Shown here: piece after piece, positions 16,905 to 26,862 of the stretch
How positions within the stretch are numbered: position 1 is the first letter of the stretch
Layout: each line of letters opens with the position of its first letter
NCBI RefSeq assembly: GCF_014645235.1
Contig: NZ_BMLM01000001.1
Span: 1-64,000, forward strand
Length of the DNA stretch: 64,000 bases
DNA from: Agrococcus terreus
GTDB taxonomy: Bacteria; Actinomycetota; Actinomycetes; Actinomycetales; Microbacteriaceae
Direction of reading: 5' to 3'
The notes under the pieces: generated by a model
Seen by the model: the letters and a program-made list of their open reading frames with translations, nothing else
Databases searched by the model: none
Told to the model about the DNA's origin: nothing
Program-made: the position numbers and the translations under genes

Positions 16905-18146
16905 ATGCGCACGAGGACGACCCTGACGACCGCCGCGGCCATCGCCGCGGCGATGGCGCTCACGGGAGGTGCGGCGCAGCCGGTGCCGGATCCCGTGCCC
17001 GACCCCACGGCGCTGCACCAGCAGCTCTGGCAGCAGGCGGCGCCGCAGGCGCGCATCCAGCAGGCGCCCGGAGCGCCGCAGGCCGTGCCCGGCGAGGGCG
17101 GGCTCGACGCCCGCGGCCTCGACGCCGCCGTCGAGCGGCTCGTCGACGACGGCGCGATCGCCGTCACCGCCCGCGTCGAGGTGGGCGACGACGCCTGGGC
17201 GGGCGCCGCGGGCGATCGCACGCAGGACCGCCGGCCGCCGGCCCTCCCCCACAGCCCGTTCCGCGCCGCGAGCAACACGAAGATGCTCGTCGCGACGCTC
17301 GTGCTGCAGGAGGTCGAGCGCGGCACCTGGACGCTCGACACCCGCATCGGCGACGTCGACCCGACGATCCTGCCGACGCATCCGGAGGTCACGCTGCGGC
17401 AGCTGCTGAGCCACACCTCCGGCATGCCGTACGGCAGCGACCAGCTGCTGCTCGGCCACGTCGACGACCCGACCTCGTGGGAGCAGACCATCGCGGCGCT
17501 CGGCGACCGCTACCCCGACGAGGAGCACCTCGCCGTCGCGGAGGCCGGCCCGTGGACCGCGCCCGGCGGCTTCGTCTACTCCAACGTCGGCTACACGACG
17601 CTCGGCGTCGCGCTCGAGGCCGCCACCGGCCGCAGCGTCGCCGACCTGCTGGAGGAGCGCATCCTCGACCCGCTCGGCATGGACCGCACCCGCTACCCCG
17701 ACGAGCCGGGCCTGCGCGGCACGGAGCTGCGGGAGGCGATGTGGGACGGCGCGGCCTGGCACGACCTGCAGCACTTCGACCCCACCTACTTCTCGCACGC
17801 GGGCGCGGTCGTGTCGACCACCGAGGACCTCGCGACCTTCACCGAGGCGCTCGTGACGGGCGAGCTGGTGTCGCAGCCGCTGCTCGACGAGATGCTCGCG
17901 CCCGTGTCGACCGACGTGCTGGAGTACGGGCTCGGCGTGTACCGGGTGCCGGACCCGTGCCTGCCCGGCCAGTACCTGTACGGCCACGACGGCGCGTCGC
18001 TCGGCACGCTGAGCGTGGCGTACACGTCGGCCGACGGCGAGCGGCAGGTGACGCTGGGTGTGACGGGGCGGGACTCGTCGGGCCAGGTGCCGGGGCTCTA
18101 CGACCTGAACGGGCTGCTCGTGCCGATGCTGCTGGCGACCTGCTGA
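16905..18146 (+). CDS. Exported serine hydrolase (class C beta-lactamase / D-alanyl carboxypeptidase family)
   Basis: This 413-residue protein begins with a signal-peptide-like segment (RTRTTLTTAAAIAAAMALTG), then a Pro/Gln/Ala-rich linker to about residue 70. The catalytic motifs of the penicillin-recognising fold are present: S-x-x-K in ASNTKM, Tyr motif Y-S-N in FVYSNVGY, and H-D-G in YGHDGASLG. It probably acts outside the membrane on peptidoglycan peptides or other esters/amides; a true beta-lactamase role is not implied. The ribosome binding site GAGGAGG precedes ATG 16905. A terminal VPMLLATC carries an unpaired cysteine. Confidence 0.85.
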   Translation: MRTRTTLTTAAAIAAAMALTGGAAQPVPDPVPDPTALHQQLWQQAAPQARIQQAPGAPQAVPGEGGLDARGLDAAVERLVDDGAIAVTARVEVGDDAWAGAAGDRTQDRRPPALPHSPFRAASNTKMLVATLVLQEVERGTWTLDTRIGDVDPTILPTHPEVTLRQLLSHTSGMPYGSDQLLLGHVDDPTSWEQTIAALGDRYPDEEHLAVAEAGPWTAPGGFVYSNVGYTTLGVALEAATGRSVADLLEERILDPLGMDRTRYPDEPGLRGTELREAMWDGAAWHDLQHFDPTYFSHAGAVVSTTEDLATFTEALVTGELVSQPLLDEMLAPVSTDVLEYGLGVYRVPDPCLPGQYLYGHDGASLGTLSVAYTSADGERQVTLGVTGRDSSGQVPGLYDLNGLLVPMLLATC

Positions 18147-18158
18147 GGTGTGCCGCCG

Positions 18159-18484
18159 CCGGTCGAGCCGCTCCGCGGCCGCAGGCCGCTGAGCGAGTCG
18201 AGACCACAGCGCGGCGGGCGGTTCGCCACGTGGATGGTCTCGAGACGCGGGCGGCCTGCGGCCGCGCGCTCCTCGACCAGCGCGCTGGAGCTGAAAGCGG
18301 AGGCGCGTGTGCGCCTCTGCCGCGACGCCAGACCGGGGGCGCCAGCCGCTCCTCATCCCGCCGGTCGAGCCGCTCCGCGGCCGCAGGCCGCTGAGCGAGT
18401 CGAGACCACAGCATGGCGGACGGTTCGCCGCGCTGTGGTCTCGAGACGCGGGCGGCCTGCGCCCGCGCGCTCCTCGACCAGCGG
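18159..18484. repeat. Two copies of a ~124-bp inverted-repeat element plus a small hairpin module
   Basis: The 484-base gap between the serine hydrolase and the ABC permease holds two direct copies (18159-18282 and 18361-18484) of the same element. Each copy is itself a large imperfect palindrome: the left half starts GGTCGAGC, contains GGCCGCAGGCC and ends CGAGACCACAGC; the right half is its reverse complement (GGTCTCGAGACG, GGCCTGCGGCC, CTCCTCGACC). Between them, 18281-18332 is a second module (GCTGGAGCTGAAAGCGG, a GC hairpin, GACGCCAG). Related copies occur at 21349, 23408 and 41448. No gene is seen in the rest of the gap. Confidence 0.85.
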
Positions 18485-18630
18485 AGAGGGCGAAGCCCGG
18501 AGGAATCTGCCGTCAGCGGGCACATGGCTGCGATATGCGGTCATGCGGCCGTTGCGGACCGAATCCTCCGGGCGGGAGGCACCGACCCGAGGGGGGCACC
18601 GACCCTAGGGCGGCATCGTGCCGAGCACGG

Positions 18631-20268
18631 CTAGACGGTGACGTCGCGGCGGGAGAAGCGGACGAACGCGGCGGCCAGCAGGACGGCCGCGATGCCGAGC
18701 ATCCACCACGACCCCGTCCAGTCGGGGTCCGCGTCGAGCGGGTTCGCGACCCAGTGGAACGGGCTGCCGTCCTGCACCCACTCCCAGTCCTCGCCGAACA
18801 GCGGCGCGAACTCCCCGACGAGCATGAGCCCGATGAGCAGCAGCCAGCCGAGCCACAGCACCGCCGCCGGCACGAACGCGACGATCGCCGCCGCGACCGC
18901 GAGGTAGACGGCGACCAGCGGCAGGTGCGTCACCTGGATCTCCACCAGCTGCGACCAGCGGTCGTCGCCCGAGGAGGCGAGCGAGAGGCCGACGACGGCC
19001 GCGAACACCGCGAGCGTCAGCAGCGCTGCGACCACCCCGGGCACGAGGTGGCTCGCGAGCCAGCCGCTGCGGCGCACCGAGGCCGCGAGCACCGCCTCGC
19101 CGTGCGCGAGCTCCTCGTGCCGCAGCCGCAGCACCGGCTGCATCGCCGCCGCGCACGCGAGCACCCCGACGATGCCCGCGAGCGCCGTGAGGAAGATGCC
19201 CTCGGTGTCGGTGCCGGACTCCTGCCCGAGCGTCTGCACGAGGCGCCGCAGCGCCGGGTTGTCGTCGAGCGCGCTCGCCACCGCCGGCGCGAGCCGGCCG
19301 GCCACGGCGCCCAGCACCGCCGCCACCACCACCCACACGACGAGTCCGCCGCGCGTCGTGCGCAGCGCGAGCCCGAGCGGCGCGCCGAGCGGGTTCGCGC
19401 CGAGCGCCGCCGACCCCGTGCCGCGACCCCGCCGCGAGCGCAGCAGCGACTCGCCCAGCTCGCGCCGCGACTCCACGAGCGCGACCGCGGCCCCGAGCAC
19501 CGCCAGCAGCGGCACCAGCAGCAGCAGCGGGGTCGGGTCCGGCTCCCACGGCGGATCGGCGTACGGATGCGCGAGCCCGACCCAGCCGATCGGCGACAGC
19601 CACGCCGGCCACGCGGGCGTCACGCGCGTGAGGTCGGCGCTCGCCTCGCCCAGCGCGTCGCCCACGCCGCGCACGAGGAACCACGCGCTTACGACGACCG
19701 CCGCCGCGCCGTTGGCGCCGCGCGAGGTCGGCAGCGCCTGCGCCGCGAGCAGCCCGACGAGCATCGCCGCGGCACCGACGCCCGCGAGGCCGACGGCCGC
19801 GAGCGCCGAGGGGCCCGCCGGCAGCCCGAGGGCGACGGACACCGCGAGGAAGAGCGCGGCCACGATCGCGATCTCGATCGCACCCGCCACGAGGATCGCG
19901 GCGAGCGGCGCCCAGCGGCCCACCGCGGCGCCGCGCACCAGCTCGGCGCGGCCGGCATCCTCGTCGCCGCGGGAGTGCCGCACGGCGAAGAACGTCATCA
20001 TGAGCCCGAGCATCACGGCGAGGTAGTTGAAGGTCGACACGAACATGACGGCGCCGAGCTCGGTGCCGGCGGGCGCGCCGCGGAGCAGCAGCAGCGCGGG
20101 CTGGGCGGCGAGCAGCGCGACGAGCGCCTGCCTCGCCTGCTCGTCGAAGGCCGCGCCGAGGCCCGCCGTGCCCGCAGCCCACAGCCCGACGATGCCGACC
20201 ACCCAGATCACGACGAGCCCGCGGTCGCGGCGGAGGATCGTCGCGAGCAGCAGGCCTGCGCCGCTCAT
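18631..20268 (-). CDS. ABC exporter permease (polyketide/antibiotic exporter type)
   Basis: This 545-residue membrane protein has about twelve hydrophobic segments arranged as two six-helix halves, each opening with a similar charged-then-hydrophobic segment, as in the fused permeases annotated as polyketide or multidrug ABC exporters. It lies four bases downstream of the ATPase stop and must work with it. The substrate cannot be assigned, and no biosynthetic genes are beside it. The stop at 18631 faces the repeat-rich gap. Confidence 0.82.
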   Translation of the reverse strand: MSGAGLLLATILRRDRGLVVIWVVGIVGLWAAGTAGLGAAFDEQARQALVALLAAQPALLLLRGAPAGTELGAVMFVSTFNYLAVMLGLMMTFFAVRHSRGDEDAGRAELVRGAAVGRWAPLAAILVAGAIEIAIVAALFLAVSVALGLPAGPSALAAVGLAGVGAAAMLVGLLAAQALPTSRGANGAAAVVVSAWFLVRGVGDALGEASADLTRVTPAWPAWLSPIGWVGLAHPYADPPWEPDPTPLLLLVPLLAVLGAAVALVESRRELGESLLRSRRGRGTGSAALGANPLGAPLGLALRTTRGGLVVWVVVAAVLGAVAGRLAPAVASALDDNPALRRLVQTLGQESGTDTEGIFLTALAGIVGVLACAAAMQPVLRLRHEELAHGEAVLAASVRRSGWLASHLVPGVVAALLTLAVFAAVVGLSLASSGDDRWSQLVEIQVTHLPLVAVYLAVAAAIVAFVPAAVLWLGWLLLIGLMLVGEFAPLFGEDWEWVQDGSPFHWVANPLDADPDWTGSWWMLGIAAVLLAAAFVRFSRRDVTV

Positions 20269-20272
20269 CGCG

Positions 20273-21286
20273 TCACCCGTGCCGCGCGCGGCGGCCGTGC
20301 TCGGGCTCGGCCGCCGGGGGCGACGCCGGCGCAGGCCTCCCGGCTGCGGCTGCGGCCCTGTGGCCCGCAACGTCGCCCGCCGCGCCTTCGGCAGCGGCGG
20401 CCGGCGCATCCGCATCCGGCCCGTAGTGGCGCAGGAACAGCTCCTCGAGGCTCGGTGGCTGCATCGTCACCGCCGTCGCGCCGCGCTCGGCGAGGAACGC
20501 GAGCACCGGCGCGAGGTGGTCGGGTGCGACGCTCATGCGCACCCGATCGCCGTCGACGACGACATCCGCGACCGGCAGCCCGGTCGGCGCCGGCCCCGTG
20601 TACGCGACCGCGGTGTGCTGCAGGTGCCGCAGCTGCTCGAGCGTGCCGGACTCCACGATCCGCCCCGCCCGAATGATCGAGACGTGCGAGCAGAGCCGCT
20701 CGACCTCGCTGAGGATGTGGCTCGAGAGCAGCACCGTCGCGCCGCGGTCGGCGATGCGCCGCACCTCCTCGGTGAACACCGACTCCATGAGCGGATCGAG
20801 GCCGCTCGTGGGCTCGTCGAGGATGTAGAGGTCGGCCGGCGAGGCGAGCGCGGCGATGAGCGCGACCTTCTGGCGGTTGCCCTTCGAGTACGTCTTCGCC
20901 CTGCGGCGCGGATCGAAGTCGAACGCCTCGACGAGCCGCTGCCGCTCCGGCGCCGGAGCGCGGAGGCCGCGGAGGCGCGTGATCGTGTCGATCGCCTCGC
21001 CGCCCGTGACGTTCGGCCACAGCGTGACGTCGCCCGGCACCGCGGCGACCCGGCGATGGATGGCGACCGCGTCGCGCCACGGATGCATGCCGAGCACGCT
21101 CGCCTCGCCGCCCGTTGCTCGAAGCATGCCGAGGAGGACGCGGATGGTGGTCGACTTGCCGGCGCCGTTCGGGCCGAGGAAGCCGTGCACCTGCCCTGCG
21201 GCGACCTCGAGGTCGAGGCCGTCGAGCGCGCGCACCCTGCCGAACCGCTTCTCGAGCCGGCGGGTGACGATCACCGGATCGCCCAT
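20273..21286 (-). CDS. ABC transporter ATP-binding protein (exporter)
   Basis: This 337-residue nucleotide-binding domain shows Walker A GPNGAGKST (near 38-46), a signature region YSKGNRQKV in place of LSGGQ (normal for this drug-exporter branch), Walker B LYILDEPTSGLD and the switch His in LLSSHIL. The C-terminal ~45 residues after the conserved domain are Ala/Pro-rich. TACCGT lies six bases before ATG 21286, so a leaderless start is likely. It forms an exporter with the following permease. Confidence 0.87.
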   Translation of the reverse strand: MGDPVIVTRRLEKRFGRVRALDGLDLEVAAGQVHGFLGPNGAGKSTTIRVLLGMLRATGGEASVLGMHPWRDAVAIHRRVAAVPGDVTLWPNVTGGEAIDTITRLRGLRAPAPERQRLVEAFDFDPRRRAKTYSKGNRQKVALIAALASPADLYILDEPTSGLDPLMESVFTEEVRRIADRGATVLLSSHILSEVERLCSHVSIIRAGRIVESGTLEQLRHLQHTAVAYTGPAPTGLPVADVVVDGDRVRMSVAPDHLAPVLAFLAERGATAVTMQPPSLEELFLRHYGPDADAPAAAAEGAAGDVAGHRAAAAAGRPAPASPPAAEPEHGRRARHG

Positions 21287-21348
21287 GGGGTGACGGTACT
21301 CCCGCGGGGCCCGGATGCGGCGCTCGGTCGGCCGAGGGTTCGCTGAGC

Positions 21349-21470
21349 GCGCTGGAGCTGGAAGCGGAGGCGCTTTCGCGCCTCCGCCGCGACGCCAGCG
21401 CCGACGGCCGTCCCGGCCGTCGTGGTCTCGAGACGCGTGCAGCCTGCGGCCGCGCGCTCCTCGACCAGCG
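21349..21470. repeat. Intergenic repeat, module A hairpin plus half of module B
   Basis: This repeat lies between the divergent ABC ATPase and MFS genes. Module A contains a perfect 10-bp stem GCGGAGGCGC with loop TTTC (21364-21387), flanked by GCTGGAGCTGGAAGCGG and CGACGCCAG. Module B (21422-21470) starts GTGGTCTCGAGACG and ends CTCCTCGACCAGCG. The same modules in the same order occur at 41448-41590. Because both flanking genes read away from it, a simple terminator role does not fit this copy. Confidence 0.8.
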
Positions 21471-21524
21471 GCAGGGGCGGGCGCGGCGGCGCGGTCAGGG
21501 CAGGCCGTGCGGCAGGATGTCCTG

Positions 21525-22712
21525 GTGCCCCAGCCCCAGCTCGCCGCATGGCGGAACGCCGTCTTCGCGGCCTTCTTCACCGTCGGCATGGGCTTCGCCT
21601 CGTGGCTGGCCCGCGTGCCGCACGTGCGCGACTCCCTCGGCGCCTCCACGGGCGAGATGGGCCTGCTGCTGCTCGGCATCTCGATCGGCTCGATCTCGGG
21701 CCTCCTCGTCGCCAGCCACGTCGTGCACGCGTTCGGCACGCGCCGCGTGGTCGGCATCGGCCTCGTCGCCACCGCGCTCGGCCTCGCGATCGCCGGCTAC
21801 GCCGCCGAGGCGGGCCTCGCCTGGCTGCTCGTCGTCGGCTTCATCGTCGGCGGCAGCCTCACCGGCATCACCGACGTCGCCATGAACATCACGGGCGCCG
21901 CGAACGAGCGCGCCCTCGGCCGCTCGATCATGCCGATCTTCCACGCCTTCTTCTCGCTCGGCACGGTCGCCGGCGCGGGCCTCGGCGGCCTCTTCGAGCT
22001 GCTCGGCATCGGGCTCGACGTGCAGGCGCTCGTCGTGCTCGTCGCCACCGCCGTCATCGCCGTGCTCGTGCACCGCCACCTGCCCGAGGACCAGGTGGAG
22101 GAGCACGAGGAGCCCGTGACGCTCGCCGAGCGCCTGCGCGTCTGGAAGGACCCGCGCACGCTGCTGCTCGGCCTCATGGTGCTCGGCATGGCCCTCACCG
22201 AGGGCAGCGCCAACGACTGGCTCGCGCTCGTCATGGTCGACGGCCACGGCTTCACGAAGGAGGGCGGCGCGTTCATGCTCGCGCTGTTCCTCACCTCGAT
22301 GACGGGCGGCCGACTCCTCGGCGTCTGGCTGCTCGACCGCTTCGGGCGCGTGCCCGTGCTGCGCGCCACCGCCGTCATCGCCGCCGTCGGCCTCCTGCTC
22401 GTGATCGTCGCCGAGCATCCGGCCCTCGTCGTCGGCGGCGTCATGCTGTGGGGCTTCGGCGCCAGCCTCGGCTTCCCCGTGGGCATGAGCGCCGCCGCCG
22501 ACGAGCCGCGCCTCGCCGCCGCCCGCGTCGGCACCGTCTCGGCGATCGGCTACGTCGCGTTCCTCGCCGGGCCGCCGCTGCTCGGCCTGCTCGGCGAGTC
22601 GTTCGGCATCCGCAACGCACTGCTCGCGGTGCTCGCGTTCGTGCTGCTCTCGCTCGTCACCGCCCACGTCGCGCGCGAGCGCGGCACCGCCGTCAAGGAG
22701 GCATCCGCATGA
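21525..22712 (+). CDS. MFS transporter (FucP/YfkF-like)
   Basis: This 395-residue protein with twelve predicted helices begins [20 protein letters not shown]. Transporters with [11 protein letters not shown] and the glycine-rich helices seen here are annotated as sugar or drug MFS proteins; the substrate is unknown. GTG 21525 is six bases after CAGGAT, a one-base departure from the TANNNT leaderless element seen elsewhere. The next gene, nucS, overlaps by ATGA, so the two are co-translated. Confidence 0.82.
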   Translation: MPQPQLAAWRNAVFAAFFTVGMGFASWLARVPHVRDSLGASTGEMGLLLLGISIGSISGLLVASHVVHAFGTRRVVGIGLVATALGLAIAGYAAEAGLAWLLVVGFIVGGSLTGITDVAMNITGAANERALGRSIMPIFHAFFSLGTVAGAGLGGLFELLGIGLDVQALVVLVATAVIAVLVHRHLPEDQVEEHEEPVTLAERLRVWKDPRTLLLGLMVLGMALTEGSANDWLALVMVDGHGFTKEGGAFMLALFLTSMTGGRLLGVWLLDRFGRVPVLRATAVIAAVGLLLVIVAEHPALVVGGVMLWGFGASLGFPVGMSAAADEPRLAAARVGTVSAIGYVAFLAGPPLLGLLGESFGIRNALLAVLAFVLLSLVTAHVARERGTAVKEASA

Positions 22713-23404
22713 GGCTCGTCGTGGCCACCTGCTCCGTCGACTACGCAGGCCGGCTCTCGGCCCACCTGCCGCTCGCGCCGCGCGTGCTCATGCTGAAGGC
22801 CGACGGCTCGATCCTCGTGCACTCCGACGGCGGCTCCTACAAGCCGCTCAACTGGATGAGCCCGCCCGCCACCTTCGAGGCGTCCGAGCCCGACGAGGAG
22901 CAGCGGAGCGTCGGCGTCACCGAGGTGTGGACCGTCAAGCACAAGAAGACGGGCGACTCGCTCATCGTCTCGGTGCACGAGGTGCACGCCGACTCCTCGC
23001 ACGAGCTGGGCGTCGATCCGGGCCTCGTGAAGGACGGCGTGGAGGCGCACCTGCAGGTGCTGCTCGCCGAGCAGATCGAGCGGCTCGGCGACGGCTACGA
23101 GCTGTGGCGGCGCGAGTACATGACGGCGATCGGGCCGGTCGACATCCTCGCGCGGGATGCGGGCGGGGCGACCGTCGCGGTCGAGATCAAGCGGCGCGGC
23201 GAGATCGACGGCGTCGAGCAGCTCACCCGGTACCTCGAGCTGCTGAACCGCGACCCGCGGATCGCGCCCGTGACGGGCGTGTTCGCGGCGCAGGAGATCA
23301 AGCCGCAGGCGCGCACGCTCGCCGAGGACCGCGGCATCCGCTGCGTCGTGCTCGACTACGACGAGATGCGCGGCATCGACTCGGGGCACGCGCGGCTGTT
23401 CTGA
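22709..23404 (+). CDS. nucS: Mismatch-specific endonuclease NucS (EndoMS)
   Basis: This 231-residue protein carries out non-canonical mismatch repair in Actinobacteria lacking MutS/MutL by cutting both strands at mismatches. The C-terminal nuclease domain has the conserved D145 (GPVDILA), E159-I-K161 and E170-Q171. The protein ends HARLF, resembling the short C-terminal motif by which NucS binds the sliding clamp. The N-terminal DNA-binding domain opens [16 protein letters not shown]. It is translationally coupled to the MFS gene by ATGA, which looks like a genome arrangement rather than a functional pair. Confidence 0.92.
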   Translation: MRLVVATCSVDYAGRLSAHLPLAPRVLMLKADGSILVHSDGGSYKPLNWMSPPATFEASEPDEEQRSVGVTEVWTVKHKKTGDSLIVSVHEVHADSSHELGVDPGLVKDGVEAHLQVLLAEQIERLGDGYELWRREYMTAIGPVDILARDAGGATVAVEIKRRGEIDGVEQLTRYLELLNRDPRIAPVTGVFAAQEIKPQARTLAEDRGIRCVVLDYDEMRGIDSGHARLF

Positions 23405-23407
23405 CGT

Positions 23408-23535
23408 CGTCGGTCGAGGAGCGGGCGGCCGGGGGCCGCACGCGTCTCGAGACCGCTCGCCTGTGGAGCTGCCTGCCGCGCTGATGGTCTCGACTCGGGC
23501 GGCGCCCGCGGCGCCGTCCGGCTCGACCAGCGGAG
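23408..23535. repeat. Divergent copy of the TCTCGAGAC inverted repeat
   Basis: It starts four bases after the nucS stop with CGGTCGAGGAGCGGGCGGCC, continues through GTCTCGAGACC, and ends GGCTCGACCAGCGG. Compared with the copies at 18159 and 21422 it is reoriented and diverged, but both ends and the central CTCGAGAC remain. It lies between convergent genes and may act as a bidirectional terminator. Nothing else is seen up to 23605. Confidence 0.65.
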
Positions 23536-23605
23536 TGGCTCGACCCGCTGAGGGGCGGCCCGACCGGCTGGGGTCGCGGAGCGGGTGGACCGGATGCGGC
23601 GGCGC

Positions 23606-24478
23606 TCAGTCGGCGCGGCCCGGGGGCCAGCCCTCCTCCTCGGCGTCCGAGAAGCGGTCGTCATCGGCGCCCCGGTTGTGCTCGGCGATCGCGTCCACCG
23701 AGCCGTGGACGACCTCCGTCTGCTCCGCGTCCGCCTGCGGATCGTCGGCTGACGCATCCGTGTACTCGCCGGGCGCCTCGACGCCCGCCTGCGGGTCGTC
23801 GGCCGCCGCGTCCAGCGGCACGTCCGCGTCGCCGGACGCTCCCCCGTCGAACGGCGCGATCCGCTCCTGCCACGACCCCTCGACGCGCGGCGGGTCGTCC
23901 TGCTCGCGCGACGCGTACGGCTCGACCCGATCGACGGAGGCGCCCGGCGCCCCGGGGATGTCGTCGGATCGCGACGCGTACGGCTCGACGTGATCGGGCA
24001 TCGGCGCCGACGGCGGCGGCGTCTCGCCGGAGCGCGAGCTGTACGGCTCCACGTGGTCGGGGGCCGCGGCCGATGCGGCCGGGATCTCGTCGTCGCGCGA
24101 CGAGTACGGCGTCGCCTGGCCCGGCCAGCTGCCCTCGCCGACGGCGGCGCCGAAGTCGTCGCCCGAGAACTGCTGCTGCGATGCATCCGACATGCTGACC
24201 TCCTGCTGGACCGGTGCCGGCGAGGCGCCGACGCTGAACGGGTGCTCGACGACCGCGACGACCGGCTCGGGCTGCTCGAGCGCGAAGCCGCCGTCGTCGG
24301 CGCGCGTGCCGCACGCGGGGCACTGGAACGCGGCGACGCGGCCCACCTCGTCGACGTCGACGACGCAGCCGCCGATCACGACGTCGCCGGCATCCGCCAC
24401 GTCGGCGATGGTGCCGTAGCCCCAGACGATCGGGCGCATGGCGGTGCCGCAGCTGGGGCATGCCTGCGCGCTCGCCAT
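23606..24478 (-). CDS. Uncharacterised zinc-ribbon protein with 21-residue tandem repeats
   Basis: I do not recognise this 290-residue protein as a known family. The N-terminal ~60 residues look like a zinc ribbon: C7-P-S-C10 and C53-P-A-C56, with C38 between. Residues ~121-207 hold four copies of a repeat with exact 21-residue period: PYSSR at 124 and 145, PYASR at 166 and 187, usually preceded by HVE or RVE. The block is bounded by GSW at 117 and 201. The C-terminus is very acidic and low in complexity. No signal peptide or membrane segment is seen, so it is probably cytoplasmic. ATG 24478 is six bases after TAGCGT (leaderless). It is convergent with nucS. Confidence 0.7.
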   Translation of the reverse strand: MASAQACPSCGTAMRPIVWGYGTIADVADAGDVVIGGCVVDVDEVGRVAAFQCPACGTRADDGGFALEQPEPVVAVVEHPFSVGASPAPVQQEVSMSDASQQQFSGDDFGAAVGEGSWPGQATPYSSRDDEIPAASAAAPDHVEPYSSRSGETPPPSAPMPDHVEPYASRSDDIPGAPGASVDRVEPYASREQDDPPRVEGSWQERIAPFDGGASGDADVPLDAAADDPQAGVEAPGEYTDASADDPQADAEQTEVVHGSVDAIAEHNRGADDDRFSDAEEEGWPPGRAD

Positions 24479-24583
24479 GCGCACACGCTACGCCCGCCGG
24501 GGGCCGCGGTCGAGGGTTCCCAGGGGTCGCTCAGCGGCGGCCGCTGACGACCACGACCGGCGCCCGCGCAGGGCGGCGGTGCC

Positions 24584-25885
24584 TCAGGCGGTGGCAGCCG
24601 CCGCCGCGCGCGCGGCCCTCGGCAGCGCGTCCACGATCCGGCCGAGCGCCGCCTCGTCGTGCGCCGCCGTGACGAACCACGCCTCGAACACGCTCGGCGG
24701 CAGGCTCACGCCCGCGTCGAGCATCGCGTGGAAGAACGGCGGGTAGCGGAAGGCGTCCTGCGCCTTCGCCTCCTCGAACGAGCGCGGGGCCTCCTCGCGG
24801 AACGCGACCGAGAACAGGCTCCCGACCCGGCTGATCGCGTGCGCGACGCCCTCGGCGGCGAGCGCCTCCGTGAGCGCCCCCTCGATGACGTCGGCCGCGT
24901 GCTCCATCCGGTCGTAGACGCCCGGCGTCGCGAGCCGCAGGGTCGTGAGGCCCGCCGCGACCGCGACCGGGTTCCCCGACAGCGTGCCCGCCTGGTAGAC
25001 GGGGCCGAGCGGCGCGAGCAGCTCCATGAGCTCGCGGCGGCCCCCGAGCGCGGCGAGCGGCATGCCGCCGCCGATGACCTTGCCGAACGTGAGGAGGTCG
25101 GGGGCGTCGTCGCCCGTCCAGCCCTCGAGGCCCCACATGCCGGCGCGCGAGACGCGGAAGCCCGTGAGCACCTCGTCGCTGATGAGCAGCGCACCGTGGG
25201 CGTGCGCCGTGCGGGCGAGGAAGGCGTTGAAGTCGCCGTCCGGCAGCACGACGCCCATGTTGGCGGCCGCGGCCTCGACGATGACGGCGGCGATGCGGTC
25301 GCCGTGCTCGGCGAAGACCGCCTCGATCGCGGCGCGGTCGTTGTACGGCACCACGAGCGTCGTGCCGGCCACGGCCTCCGGGATGCCGGCCGAGCCGGGC
25401 ATCGCGAGCGTGGCGAGGCCGGAGCCCGCCGCGACGAGGAGGCCGTCGGAGTGCCCGTGGTAGTGCCCGTCGAACTTCACGAGCAGGTCGCGGCCGGTCG
25501 CGCCGCGCGCGAGCCGGATCGCCGTCATCGTCGCCTCGGTGCCGGTCGAGACGAGGCGCAGCCGCTCGACGGGGCCGACGCGCGCCTCCACCTCCTCGGC
25601 GAGCAGCGCCTCGGCGGGCGTCGAGGCGCCGAACGAGAGGCCGTGGGCCGCGGCGTCCTGCACGGCCTGCACCACCTCCGGATGCGCGTGCCCCAGGATC
25701 GCGGGGCCCCAGCTGGCGACGAGGTCGACGAGCTCGCGGCCCTCCGCGTCGGTGACGTGCGGACCCTTGGCCGCCACGAGGAAGCGGGGCGTGCCGCCGA
25801 CCGATCCGAAGGCGCGGACCGGGCTGTTCACGCCGCCGGGGATGGCGCGCTTGGCGCGCTCGAAGAGCTCTGCGTTCGTGCTCAT
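24584..25885 (-). CDS. hemL: Glutamate-1-semialdehyde 2,1-aminomutase
   Basis: This 433-residue PLP enzyme makes 5-aminolevulinate from glutamate-1-semialdehyde, the second step of the C5 haem pathway. The Schiff-base lysine is K269 in [13 protein letters not shown]; the class III aminotransferase signature [12 protein letters not shown] and the N-terminal [13 protein letters not shown] are diagnostic. It overlaps hemB by ATGA. Its substrate comes from HemA, encoded 26 kb away at 51.5 kb. The final residues are Ala/Arg-rich. Confidence 0.95.
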   Translation of the reverse strand: MSTNAELFERAKRAIPGGVNSPVRAFGSVGGTPRFLVAAKGPHVTDAEGRELVDLVASWGPAILGHAHPEVVQAVQDAAAHGLSFGASTPAEALLAEEVEARVGPVERLRLVSTGTEATMTAIRLARGATGRDLLVKFDGHYHGHSDGLLVAAGSGLATLAMPGSAGIPEAVAGTTLVVPYNDRAAIEAVFAEHGDRIAAVIVEAAAANMGVVLPDGDFNAFLARTAHAHGALLISDEVLTGFRVSRAGMWGLEGWTGDDAPDLLTFGKVIGGGMPLAALGGRRELMELLAPLGPVYQAGTLSGNPVAVAAGLTTLRLATPGVYDRMEHAADVIEGALTEALAAEGVAHAISRVGSLFSVAFREEAPRSFEEAKAQDAFRYPPFFHAMLDAGVSLPPSVFEAWFVTAAHDEAALGRIVDALPRAARAAAAATA

Positions 25886-26862
25886 GCCCGTGCCCCGATC
25901 CACTCGGCCTGCTCGATCGCCCAGTACGTGAGCACCGCATCCGCGCCCGCGCGCACGATGCTCGTGAGGCTCTCGGCGATGAGGCGGTCGCGGTCGATCC
26001 AGCCGTTCGCGGCGGCCGCCTCGACCATCGCGTACTCGCCCGACACCTGGTAGGCCCACACGGGCACGTCGGCGACGGCCGCGACGTCGGCGAGCACGTC
26101 GAGGTAGAGGCTCGCGGGCTTCACCATGACGATGTCGGCGCCCTCGGCGAGGTCGAGGATCGCCTCGCGCAGGCCCTCGCGGCGGTTGGCCGGATCCTGC
26201 TGGTACGTCTTGCGGTCGCCCGTGAGGCTCGAGTCGACGGCCTCGCGGAAGGGGCCGTAGAGCGCGGAGGCGTACTTGGCCGAGTAGGCGAGGATCGCGG
26301 TGGTCTCGTGGCCGGCGGCGTCGAGCGCCGCGCGCACGTGCGCGACCTGGCCGTCCATCATGCCGCTGAGGCCGAGCAGCTGGCTGCCCGCCTCGGCCTG
26401 CGCGACCGCCATGGCGGCGTAGCGCTCGAGCGTGAGGTCGTTGTCGACCTCGCCGGCCGCCGTGAGCACGCCGCAGTGGCCGTGGTCGGTGAACTCGTCG
26501 AGGCACAGGTCGGTCTGCACGACCGTCTGGTCGCCGAAGCGCTCGGCGAGGAAGGCGGCGGCGCGGTTGAGGATGCCGTCGGGCGCGTCGGCGCCGGAGC
26601 CCACCGCATCCTTGTGCTCGGGGACGCCGAAGAGCATGACGCCGCCGACGCCGGCGGCGATCGCGCGCTCGACCTCGCGGGCTGCCGAGTCGAGCGTGTG
26701 CTGCACCTGGCCGGGCATCGACGAGATCGGCTTCGGCTCGTCGATCCCCTCCGCCACGAACATCGGCAGCACGAGCTGCGCGGGGTGGATGCGGGTCTCG
26801 GCCACGAGGCGGCGCATGGGCGCGCTCTGCCGCAGCCGGCGGGGGCGGAGGGTGGGGTTCAT
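25882..26862 (-). CDS. hemB: Delta-aminolevulinic acid dehydratase (porphobilinogen synthase)
   Basis: This 326-residue enzyme condenses two aminolevulinates to porphobilinogen. The metal-binding region [14 protein letters not shown] has cysteines C120 and C130, and the active-site lysines lie in SAKYAS and DIVMVKPA. Start ATG 26862 follows GGAGGG closely; TACCCT lies eight bases before the ATG, so the mRNA leader is very short. It forms the two-gene unit hemB-hemL. Confidence 0.95.
   Translation of the reverse strand: MNPTLRPRRLRQSAPMRRLVAETRIHPAQLVLPMFVAEGIDEPKPISSMPGQVQHTLDSAAREVERAIAAGVGGVMLFGVPEHKDAVGSGADAPDGILNRAAAFLAERFGDQTVVQTDLCLDEFTDHGHCGVLTAAGEVDNDLTLERYAAMAVAQAEAGSQLLGLSGMMDGQVAHVRAALDAAGHETTAILAYSAKYASALYGPFREAVDSSLTGDRKTYQQDPANRREGLREAILDLAEGADIVMVKPASLYLDVLADVAAVADVPVWAYQVSGEYAMVEAAAANGWIDRDRLIAESLTSIVRAGADAVLTYWAIEQAEWIGARA

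Noticed and set aside
18147-18630. Small open frames in the 484-base gap after the serine hydrolase
   Set aside because: They lie inside repeated palindromic elements and read in several frames on both strands, with no start signals and no conserved sequence between copies at protein level.
23858-24118. 63-base periodic repeats as a CRISPR array
   Set aside because: The period is in frame and encodes a regular 21-residue protein repeat; there are no unique spacers and no cas genes.
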